Source of the DNA: Taxillus chinensis
Taxonomy: Eukaryota > Streptophyta > Magnoliopsida > Santalales > Loranthaceae
DNA length: 64,000 nt
Reading direction: 5' to 3'
Assembly (NCBI GenBank): GCA_023512835.1
Contig: CM042088.1
Location: 45,772,771 to 45,836,770 of the forward strand
Shown here: positions 1-10,600 of the stretch, in pieces
Position numbering within the stretch: the first letter of the stretch is position 1
Layout of the letters: the number at the start of each line of letters is the position of its first letter
The notes under the pieces: model-generated
Database searches by the model: none
Told to the model about the DNA's origin: nothing
Seen by the model: only the letters and a program-made list of their open reading frames with translations
Translations under genes and position numbers: made by a program

Positions 1-45
1 TTATTCCTCTATATAAATCCTCAACCACACACACCAATATTGCTT

Positions 46-354
46 TCAAGTAGGTCTATAGGGCAATGAAAGGAAATAATCTTTCTGACGGAAAAAGTAG
101 CTATTGCTGATCTTAAAGATTATTCGGGTGATCGGGTCCAACCAAATTTCCCAAAATGGCAGTGGGAGAATGGCTGCTGCAAAAGCTCTTTTGAAGGTGG
201 AGGAGTCGCATTGCTCCATGATTGAATAAGATAGAGACCGGCGCGTAACCCAATGAAGATTAAGCAATTGGAACACGTTGTCCCAAATGCTTGCCACAAA
301 GAAGCATAGGAAGTAAGATGTAAGCGATACCAAGTATAGGCCTTTGGTTTTCAA
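46..354 (-). mobile_element. possible LINE reverse-transcriptase C-terminal remnant
   Basis: A stretch of about 100 codons is open on the minus strand but has no ATG at its start. It contains a pattern (SIWDNVFQLLNLHW, later FAAAILPLPFWEIW) that resembles the zinc-binding tail region of plant non-LTR reverse transcriptases, where a SxW...F segment is followed by a (L/F)W.IW motif. No catalytic part of a reverse transcriptase is visible. It is best read as a decayed fragment; the match is from memory and weak. Confidence 0.28.
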
Positions 355-2150
355 ATTTTAAAAAAAGTAATGAAAGGAATGCTAGAGTCCGGTGGTATTT
401 TTTTTAAAAAATATAATTATTTTTAGAAGTAATAGGCTCATATAATTTTAAATTATTTATAATTATTATAAATTCATTTGAACTCATAATTTTTTTAAAT
501 AATTATATTTTAAAAATAATAAAGAAAAATCAAATGAAGCAAATTTTTTTAAAATAAAATTTACTTTATTTAATTTAAATAAATTAATTAATTATTTATT
601 TTCTTTATTATTTAGGCTCATCATATTTTTTTACGATTTCTCTCATACCTTTTTTTTAAAATACATTCTTTTTAAAATATAATATCTTTCTTGCTAAATA
701 AAAATTATTTTTAAATTTCAAAATTAAAACTCTAACTCAATAAAGATTCAAATTATGAAACTGAAACAAAAAATGAAAGCATCTATCAAACACTTCTTAA
801 ACTATTTATGGTATGTACATATAGGTAGAACCAAATTTCAAAAACTCGTAACTAAAATCTAAACAGAACACACAAAAAAAGTTGAATTAAAATATTTCCA
901 TGGTATAGATAGAATTATAATTTTAAAATTTAACCCCTACCTAAATAGGGATAGGGAGCAGTAACAGTTAGGGGTACTCACTCTCTAATATTTTAATTAT
1001 CTATATTTATAATTTTATAATATTTATATTGTTATATTATTTATTTTTTGTAATTATTATTTATGAATTTTGACATTTTTAAATGATATTTATTATTATG
1101 AAATTAAATTAGTTTTGATAATATCTTGGGTCAAAAATGGCATATAAAATGTGATTTTAGCTAAAATTGTTCAAAGAGCAACGAATGCAAGTATGGAGAG
1201 TCTCTTATAACCAATCCCGTTAGAGGAGATGAAACCAGACTTTTAGATTTGAGGGGGGGATATATATAATCCTTTTTGTAGAAATTCAAAATAGTATTTA
1301 TATAATATTAATAAAATATAATTTCTTAATGTATGCACATATCACATCCACATCGTTGATTTATTTTTGTTTAAAATATCAATAGACTGAATGTCGGTAT
1401 GCGCACACACCAGCTTACACGTAGTTAATATCTAATCATACAAAATATTTTAATAAATAAAATAAAATAAATATTGTTAATTTATCATAATGTATTTTTT
1501 CGAAGAAAATAAAAAAAACCAGTGACACAATTTGATGTCAGCCAATTAAAATAAAAAATGAATTACCAGCAATAATTGACATCCAATACGTACAAGGTCA
1601 TACGAAGAAACTACACACACGACACGGTGACGAGTACATATATATATATATATATATAAGAACGAAGTGCTTTTGCATGAGGTAGCTAGCATGAAAAAGA
1701 ACCGTTTTTCGTTGGCCTCCCAACAATTGTTGAGATTAAACTTAAATATATTCAAACGCAACAAAGGTCAGTTTCATCCTAATCATTGGGCCAGTATTCC
1801 CTCACGCGAGAATACTGCAAAATAAAGAGTACGTAATATAATTATGCATAGAAATAATAGAATCACGGATGGCTTATCCAGTTATCCGGACTCTCTCACC
1901 CATTAAATTAGTTTTAATTTTAAATGTTAATTTTTGAGTGATACTTAATTAATTTTTTTTAATATTCTACTTTCTTTTTGAAAATTCCATGATATATTTT
2001 TTTTAACAGAGACCCAGTTTTAATTTAAAAAAAAAACAAAAATTTGAATAATGGTACATGCAATTGAGCTCCTTTGCTGCTTTGTGAGGTACTTTGTGCT
2101 TTAATTGAAGTGTGTCAAAAAGCATATGAGAACCTTCCCAAAAGAGAAGG
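355..2150. other. AT-rich intergenic spacer
   Basis: This stretch is made of A/T-rich, low-complexity DNA with a (TA)n tract at about 1636-1658. I see no exon-like segment and no recognisable domain in any frame. It is probably decayed transposon and spacer sequence. Confidence 0.6.
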
Positions 2151-2159
2151 CCGCAGGTA

Positions 2160-2320
2160 AACCGTGACACATCCAAGGACCCATGTGCGTGTCTTTTCAT
2201 TGTTTAGAAATTCAATTCTCTCTCAAAATATAAAAGAAAACAGAGAGAACTTCACAGTTAATAACAGGAAAAGCACATGGGTACACAGTGGACAGTCATT
2301 TCCGCTGTCCAATAAATCTT
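2160..2320 (+). repeat. 5' flank repeat, upstream copy of tandem duplication
   Basis: This segment matches 6178-6316 at many positions: both contain the block CCATGTGCGTGTCTTTTCAT followed by a purine-rich stretch and ATTTYCGYG/CYCC...AATCT. It marks the 5' end of the duplicated unit that carries the hydrolase gene, so the unit includes upstream sequence as well as the gene. Confidence 0.6.
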
Positions 2321-2866
2321 GGTAGGGTCTTGTGCATATGTGCATTTTTGTGTGTGTGGATTGATGTATCCATATGTATTTGTGTATGTATGTGTAAGCG
2401 TATAGGCTGCGTGAAATTTGTCATAATTTGTAAAAGTTGTGATTAAATTTTACACTTTTTTTGTGTCACAAAAGAAAACCGATTATAATAACATAATTTA
2501 CTATGATTATATATGTTGTGGTTAAATTTGTCATAATTTTTACATTTTTTTTGCCCATGCATCGGTGGCGATGGAGCGGCGGTGGACTGACTGCGGAGGC
2601 AATAGCAATGCCGGACTGTCGAGCTACGGTGGCGGAAGCAAAGCATTGTCGTTTTTTTTTTTTGGGTCGGGTCGGTTTATATTGGGTTGATCCACGCAAA
2701 ATCGAAATCCGTATCCGTCCAATTACACTTCGGGTTGATTTCGATTCAATTTATCCGGCTGGGTTGATTTTTTAGTCAATTTGTTTGGTTTTCGGTGAAG
2801 AGGTTGTGAGTTAGTTGGGGTTGGGAGTTTGCTTGCCCACCTACGACGAGCCAACAATTGCTTGTT

Positions 2867-5800
2867 CTTCTCCATCGATCCAACCAAACCAGAACTGTCG
2901 TTGGGTGTTTGGCACATCTCATTGTCGATTTTCAGTTAGAGACGAAGACACAGAGCCTAGGGACTAGGGTTAGGGTTTGAGGAGGAGCCATGTGATGTCT
3001 GGTCTGGAGGAGGAAAGATACCGGGAGAACCAAAAAGAACACCTCTCTCTTTTCTGCTTCCTTGAGATCTCATTTTTCGTTTTTTTTTTCTGTAGCATTA
3101 ATTTATGATTGCTTACGCTCTGCTTTGTTCCTCAATCCGTGTTGTTCGCTTCCATTTCCTTTGTTTTGGGATTCGGGGTTCACTGATTTTGCCTATGCAT
3201 CGCTGTATTACTACTGATTGGACGTTGAGGAGAGTCGAATCAATCATTAGAGCGATTCGACCAAAAGTTATGAAAGAGATTGAACTTTCTGAGAATTTGA
3301 AATTAGAATATATGGTGGTGGTGTGGTGTCTTGTGGCTATGAGAGAGTTGATAAAATTTAAAGATTCCCAGCAATCTTGTTTTCGGGATCAAATAATTAA
3401 AATTATGTTTGTACCGAAGTTGGCCTACAGAGAGCACGGTGTCCCGAAGGAAACAGCCGAGTATAAAATCTTTTTTGTTCATGGCTTTGACTCATGCAGG
3501 CTGGCATGATGGTGCCGTAGCCGACACCCTATCTCCGGTAGTAGGATCATCATTTCCTATTGTTTCATGTTCCTGAGGCCTTTTTGATTGTTCTTGTTGG
3601 TATAGTTTGATAACCTGGTGGCTTGTTCCAGGATACTATTGAAGATGAAGACTTGGGTGTCTATATCCTATCTTTTCGCAGGCCTGGTTATGGAGAGAGC
3701 TACCCTAATCCGAAACTACCTGGAGGCTGGAGCTGGTATCCAAATTTTATGTGTTTTTGTTTTTTTCCCTCCACTGAATGTTGATTTGGAGCTGTTCAGA
3801 CAAGATATATGCATGCTCATGGATTACAATAAAAGGAATACATACATATATATACATATATACATATATATACATTTATATATACATTTATATATACATT
3901 TATTTATACATATATATATACACATATATATACATTTATATATGCATTTATTTATATATATATACATTTATATATATACATACATCTATATATATATATA
4001 TATATGCCCTTTGAAAATTGTTTTCTTTATTTTAGTTATATATATATATATATATATTTCTTAATCATCATTTATCTATTTTAAACGGGTTATCTGTTAT
4101 TATGACAGGCTAGCAGGAGCTACGCTAATAGCTCCAGTTATAAACTAGGCCCAATCTTCCAGCAAACTCGTCTAGATACTAGAGAAGCTTACCGTCACAA
4201 TTCCCGGGAGATCAATTCTCAAGTACAGCAAACTCATAGTTTTGATTTGCTTTCTGAAAGCAGTACAGTTTTTAAAAAACGTATAAATCAGTGATTTATA
4301 TGTGGGATCAATGTCCATTTCTTGACACTAAGTTTCTGTTGGTTATAACAACCTACCAATTCGCCCCCACCCCCCTGCTTGCGCATAGTTCCGTTGCTTG
4401 TATATATGACTGAGCTATGTTTACTGCGCTTCTTACCCGTTTGCTGTACTTGAGATGTATGGATTTGGAATTATCAATTATGTGGACTTCAGTTATTGGC
4501 AATAAAATTTTGTTCAAATACTCACCAAACCAAAACCAAAACCATTGATTTAGGTCTATCTTCTTGAGTATCAGTAATAGCTAGTGGGATACAAAATTAA
4601 TTCTAATGCTTAAAGGTTTGGGGGAATGGTGTTTTCTTTAAGTAATTTTGTGGAGTAGGCTTCAAAAGTTTAACTGCAGAAGGAATCATATGTTAGTCTT
4701 AGTCGTCATAATTCTGTCATGTTATCTTAGAACTAAGGCTGAATCATGATTGAGCTATTGCCTTTTCTCTGCCTATCTCTATTTGCATCGAATGGATTCA
4801 GCAATCATAGTACCTCATATTGCAAGATAGATGAAAATCTCATCAGCAGCAGTATGGAGTCACTCAAGAATTCCAGATTGTTTTGCCATTTATGTTCTTT
4901 GGATAAAAATAAAATGTTTAAGCTATTATTAGATGATTTCTTCTGGAACATATCCTAGGTTTGTGACAAAATCTGCAGTAACAAGGAAATAACAGTGTTA
5001 TTGAGCGTGACATAGTCTGGATACTTATGGCTAAGTGTTGGTTGGACCGACTGTGACTGCTGCTGATGTGGAGGAATGTGAAGAAGCACACACTAGAGCC
5101 CTTGATGAGAGATGGGTAGGGTAGCGAATCAATGGGTGGGGCATGGTGAGTACGTGTATTTCATTTCAGCAAAACTGCCATTCCAGACAGAGTTTTCTCT
5201 GGAAGTTTGTGATTGAAGAAGAAAAACATGCTGCTTACGGTGGTGTCTTCATTTATTAAAATTAGAACCCTTGATTGGTTCTTCATATGTCTTGACTTGT
5301 CCACAAAAAGATCCGTTTCCTTCATGGATTGGTTTTTATATAATCGCATAATCAAAAAAATTGCAAAGTTTGTGGGAAACCTCTTTTTTGGATAAATATG
5401 TTCCTCTGAAACTCTCAAAGTCTCAATCTAGGGTATCACACATTTTCCCCGTGTTCAATAATGGGCAGGTATGCCCTAGAGTTGTTTTTTCTCTCTCTCC
5501 TATGGTATTCATAATTGCCAATTTCACATGTGGTTTGCGTTGGACTCGTTTGCGGTCTGCGGATTGGATCTATATGCAATTTTCCATTCTGACTTTTCAT
5601 AACTAAAGAATTAGAATCTATGGTATATGCTTGTCCATACTGAATTTGGAAAAACCTGGTTTCTTGGTTTTGTTTTAATGTCGTATAATTCATTTGCTTG
5701 CTATTAAAATCATCTGATGACTTCCTTCCTATCTTTTTGGCCACTCAACCACAGGTAATTCAGCAGGGAAAATTGGAATCATTACATCGGGACTTATAAA

Positions 5801-6050
5801 TTGCATTGGCACTTGGGAGTTTGATCCTGTGGATCTGGAGAACCCATTCCTAAACAATGAAACTTCTGTCCACATGTGGCTAAGGATGGATATGTGCCTG
5901 TTTCTCTGCAGCTTTACATTGCCCAGCAGCAGCCATGGATTAGGTAAACACGAGCTTTGGGTGCGGGGCACGTGTTCCCATATGCTGATGGACTCTGCCT
6001 GAGGCCATTATAAAGGCCCTTTTAGTTGGGGATAAGAAATAAGGTTGTCG
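2867..6050 (+). pseudogene. alpha/beta-hydrolase pseudogene (upstream tandem copy)
   Basis: This is a decayed copy of the intact hydrolase gene at 7645-13574. The promoter-proximal block at 2867-2990 (GAACTGTCGTTGGGTGTTTGG and following) is nearly the same as 7532-7646. At the position of the start codon it reads ATG TGA, so translation would stop at once. Exon 2 survives only as its 3' part (3417-3535, with the HG oxyanion region FVHGFDS). Exon 3 (about 3633-3750) has lost the block with the nucleophile elbow. Exon 4 (4109-4235) is partly deleted. Exon 5 (5755-6041) has an in-frame stop (GGACTTATAA against GGACTTGATAATTGG in the live copy) and several indels. A (TA/CA)n tract fills the intron at about 3838-4058. 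Transcripts are possible but no working enzyme is. Confidence 0.85.
3838..4058. repeat. (TA)n/(TACA)n microsatellite
   Basis: A tract of about 220 bp of alternating TA, TACA and TATTTA units lies within an intron of the hydrolase pseudogene. The corresponding intron in the intact copy (8867-9012) has only a short TATATA run, so the expansion is specific to the dead copy. Confidence 0.85.
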
Positions 6051-6177
6051 CCACCAAAATAATGGGTAGGGTTTTAAGGCTAGCTTTTGTGGGATTCATT
6101 GGTTGCACTCTCTTTGTGCTGTTTTCTAAAGTTTCTAAAAGCGGCCTTTGATCCATGACAACCACACGGTCGCTCAC

Positions 6178-6316
6178 ATGTAAACTGTGACACAAACTGG
6201 GAACCATGTGCGTGTCTTTTCATGGTTCAGATATTCACTTCTATGAATAGAAAAGAAAAGAGAGAGAGAGCGCATAGCACGTGGGTTCACGGTCATTTTC
6301 GTGCCCCAGAAATCTA
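6178..6316 (+). repeat. 5' flank repeat, downstream copy of tandem duplication
   Basis: This is homologous to 2160-2320 (shared core CCATGTGCGTGTCTTTTCAT). It starts the second duplicated unit, just after the end of the pseudogene. Confidence 0.6.
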
Positions 6317-6319
6317 TGT

Positions 6320-7530
6320 ATTATTTCAAGGAGTCTTAGACACATGTACATTTATAGAACATTTGTACTATATATGTAAAAGTAATGCTGGATATCTAGA
6401 AGTGAGTGATAACTAAGAGTTCAATAGTATTTCGTAAGTTTGATATCTGAAAGTATCATAGTTTGAATTGAAAGGTCATACGAACCAAAGCTTCTTTGAT
6501 GCAAGATGAAGTGTACAAGTCTCCTATTAAAGTAATTGATGACTCATCTGAAGTGTTTTGATGTCACATTTCGAACTATCATCTTGAAGTATAAGTATAA
6601 TAATTGCTTCTGTCACTTAGTGATTTGAACCTGGTCTCTCCCATGTGTACTAGAATCACTTGGCGGCAAAGGTCATAGACTTATTTATGGTATGCAAGCT
6701 ACACATTACCTATCATGTTGGTTAGGGCAACACAAGGAGAAAGCAAAGGAGTTTGCAGCAGCCAAGTAAAAGGTGATGAATGAGTTAGAAAAACTCATAC
6801 TTTCAAAAAGAGATTCAGAGTTCATTTAAGAGTGGTTGTGAAATTTGATTGATGCGCATGGTAAAAAACATCAAATCATTAGAGGCAAGTTAGAGGGTAC
6901 GCATCATAGTGCTTGAGAGTTTTCATAATTGTAATATGCTAAGTATTGTGTTGTTAAAAAAACAGAGGGAAAAATAGAGACAAATGCGAATTTAGAATTT
7001 AAATATTAATATTAATTTAATTTATGAAATTAAAACACAAAAATAAATTCAGGGCCGTTTTATATGTATTTTTATTTTTACATTTTAGTTTTTTGAATCG
7101 TTATTGAAATTGAATTTAAAAAATAAATTATATTTAGCAGAAGAGAAAATATTTTTTTTAAAATTTTTATAAAAAGTAGGTCTTACAAAAATTTAAAAAA
7201 CATATTATGTCAAAATAAAAAAATATAAGAAGGAAAAAAGTTAATTTAAATGTTACATAAGTTTAGATTTTAAAACAATACAAATTATTTTTAAATATAT
7301 TTTTAATAAAATATTAATTTATTTAAAAAAGACAAGTGTGTCAAACCATTTTTGAATTAAGATTTTTTTTTCATAACAATAACTCATCAAATACCAAACA
7401 GGCCAGAAAACACCTACCAGTCCTTTGTGATTTGCTGACGCCAGGGAACTGCAGAGAGAGAGAGAGGAGCTACAGTAAAACGACACACTGAACAGGACGG
7501 GACGACTAAACAAGGGCGAGCTACTTTTGA
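6320..7530. other. spacer upstream of the intact hydrolase gene
   Basis: Unique and AT-rich sequence, very A/T-rich from about 6950 to 7370. It includes a short GA run at 7450-7470 close to the gene. No coding exon is evident. Because the pseudogene has a shorter interval here (2320-2867), part of this stretch may be an insertion. Confidence 0.5.
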
Positions 7531-7644
7531 TCTTCCCCATCGATCGGGCCAAGCCAGAACTGTCGTTGGGTGTTTGGTAGATCTCATTGGCGATTTTCAT
7601 TTGGAGACGAAGGTACAGGGCCTGGGGTTAGGGTTTGAGGAGCC

Positions 7645-10600
7645 ATGGCTGGAGGAGGAATGAATAGGAAGATCTCTGCTGCATCGGCTAGAGCTCACAC
7701 CAGGCGAGCCAAGAAGAACACCTCTTTTCAGCTGCCTTCAGGTCCCATTTTTCGTTTTTTGCGGCATTAATTTATAATTCCTTACCATCTGCTTTGTTCC
7801 TCAATTAGTGTTCTTCGCTTTCGTTTCCTTTGTTTTTGGATTAGGGGTTCACTGATTTTTACCTATGTATCGGTGTATCACTACTGATTGGAGATTTAGG
7901 AGAGTCGAATCAATCGGTAGTGCGATCGAAATTTCGATGCGACCAAAAGTTATGAAAGAGATTGAAATTTCTGAGAACGTGAAATTAGAATATGGTGTGG
8001 TGTTTGTCTTGTGACTATGGGAGTCGATAAAATTTAAGGATTTCAAACAATCTTGTTTTCGGGATCAAATAATTAAATTATGCTGCTACCAGGGTGGCAT
8101 GGGGAAGTGATTCTTATTTAAATCACTGTACGGGTCGAATGATACTTTAGGTTGTTAATACATTACACATGGGTGTTGCACATATGTTTTGGTAAATGCA
8201 CAGGCACCACACGAACCCACTGAATGTGAGGATCTCTCCAAATACGATGTGTTGTTCTTTCCCTAAAATTTATGGGACCATGTGTATAATATTTCAGGCA
8301 TTTTTACAAAAATACTAGCAGTATCGTTGGTGGGATTTCTGGCCTGGGCTTATCAAGCTATCCAACCTGCCTCACCTAAGCTATGTGGCTCTCCGGGTGG
8401 CCCTCCGATTACAGCACCTCGAGTAAAGCTCAGCGATGGGAGGCATTTGGCCTACAAAGAGCATGGTGTCCCGAAAGAAACAGCCAAGTATAAAATCATT
8501 TTTGTTCATGGCTTTGACTCATCCAGGCATGATGCTGTTGTGGCCAACACCCTATCTCCGGTAGTAGGATTATTGTTTCCTATTGTTTCTAGTTCCCAAG
8601 GCCCTTTTGTTTGTTACTTTTGGTATAATTTGACAACCTGGTGGCTTGTTCCAGGATACTATTGAGAACCTGGGGGTCTATATCCTATCTTTTGACAGAC
8701 CTGGTTATGGAGAGAGTGACCCTAATCCAAAACGAACTGTGAAAAGCATGGCCCTGGATGTAGAAGAGCTGGCAGATCAGTTGGAGTTGGGATCCAAATT
8801 TTATGTGGTTGGATTTTCCATGGGCGGACAATTGATTTGGAGCTGCCTAAAATATATCCCTCACAGGTATGGTTTAGACGAGCTATATGCATGCTTATGG
8901 AGTGTTGCCTTAGCCCTTTGAAATTTATTTCATTATTTGAGTTATATATATTTTTTCTAAATCATCAATTACTTGGAATCTATTTTAAGCGGTGTAACTG
9001 TTATTATGACAGGCTAGCAGGGGCTGCACTAATAGCTCCAGTTATAAATTACTGGTGGCCCAATCTTCCAGCAAACTCGTCTAGAGAAGCTTACCGTCAA
9101 CAATTCCTGGGAGATCAGTTATCGCTTGGTGTTGCTCACTATACTCCGTGGCTTATCCACTGGTGGAACACTCAAAAATGGTTTCCTTCTTCGAAAGTTG
9201 AAGCTCATAGTCTTGATGTGCTTTCTGAAAGCGACAAAGAACTCCTCCCTAAGATTTCTGCTAGCAAAAGTCACGAGGTATTTTCTTTAGAAATTTTTTA
9301 CATTATCTTTGTCACATTAAGCTAAAAATGTCCGTGAACAGCAGTTGAAAACATATGGGAACAGTAAAAACAGATTTTCAAAAACGTATAAAACATTGGT
9401 TAGGTTTGAGCTGTATGTGGGATTAATGTCCCTTAAGTTTTAGTTGGTTCTACGGCCCCTGTATTTCTGTTGGTTGTATATGCCCAAGCTATTTTTCCTA
9501 TGCTTCTTCCCCGTTTGCTTTACTCAAGAATGTGGGGTCTGTGATTATAGATTTGGAATTATCAATTATGTAGACTCCAGTTATTGGCAATAAAATTTTG
9601 TTCAAATGCTCACCAAACCAAATCCATTGATTTAGGTCTATCTTCGTGAGTATAGGTGCTAGCTAGTGGGATACAAAACTAAGTTATCTAATTCCAATGC
9701 TTAAGGGTTGATAATGGTGATTTCTTTAAGTAAGTTGTATTTTTTCGGACTCATCTAGCCTTTTAAATCAAGTAAAGTCTTTTCTGGTAAAAGTTGGCGC
9801 ATATAAGAGGTGTTTGGTTCCACCTCCTAGGAGGGTCCTGGGATGCTGAATTAGACATAAAAGTGAAACAATTTGGTAAGAGGTGTCCCTTATTTGTTAA
9901 TGCCATACCCCTAGCTTCTTTGTAATGAATTGATATATGTACAAACAGAAACTCATGGAAGCCATCCAACAGGCATGAAGGTGAATCTCGTTTGTGGAAC
10001 CACCAGGTTCCGACTATGATAGAAAACGTTACAGATTCAAGGGTGGATCCAGATCCCCTCTCGGTCTGATCATGATGTGGCTTTTGGAGACAATTTTGTT
10101 GGGTAGAGATTCAGGGTTGGTGATGGATTGGGGTAATGGTGGATGACTAGGGTTTTGACTAGGGCACTTAAGGTGGTGGGGTGGAAGAGAGGGAGAGAAA
10201 GGAGATGATGCAGGAGAAGCAAAAACGAGGATGGATATGGATTGTCTCTCTTTTCCATTTTTTTGGTTATTTTATTGGAGATTGATAATTGTTTATACTT
10301 TTAAATGTTATCTATATGTCATTTACATTTTAAAGGCTATACTGCAAATGTAGAATTAGTTTATTATTGAATTAAATCATGTGGTCTAATTTGATAATTG
10401 TATTTGTACCAGAAGATAGCTTTTAATTCTTACAGAGCAGCCATTTCCAGGTTCTTATTTTTCATCAATTATTATTATTATTATTATTATTTATTTATTT
10501 TTACAATTTTTGGATTCTTGTTGATTTATTGAGATATTTAGCTTTATTATGATAAAAGAAATAACAAATTTGTTTTGAGTTTTGGCTGAAATTTGTGTGT

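Noticed and set aside
3618..4064. A long plus-strand open frame of Tyr/Ile/His repeats
   Set aside because: It is the TA/CA microsatellite read in frame inside a pseudogene intron.
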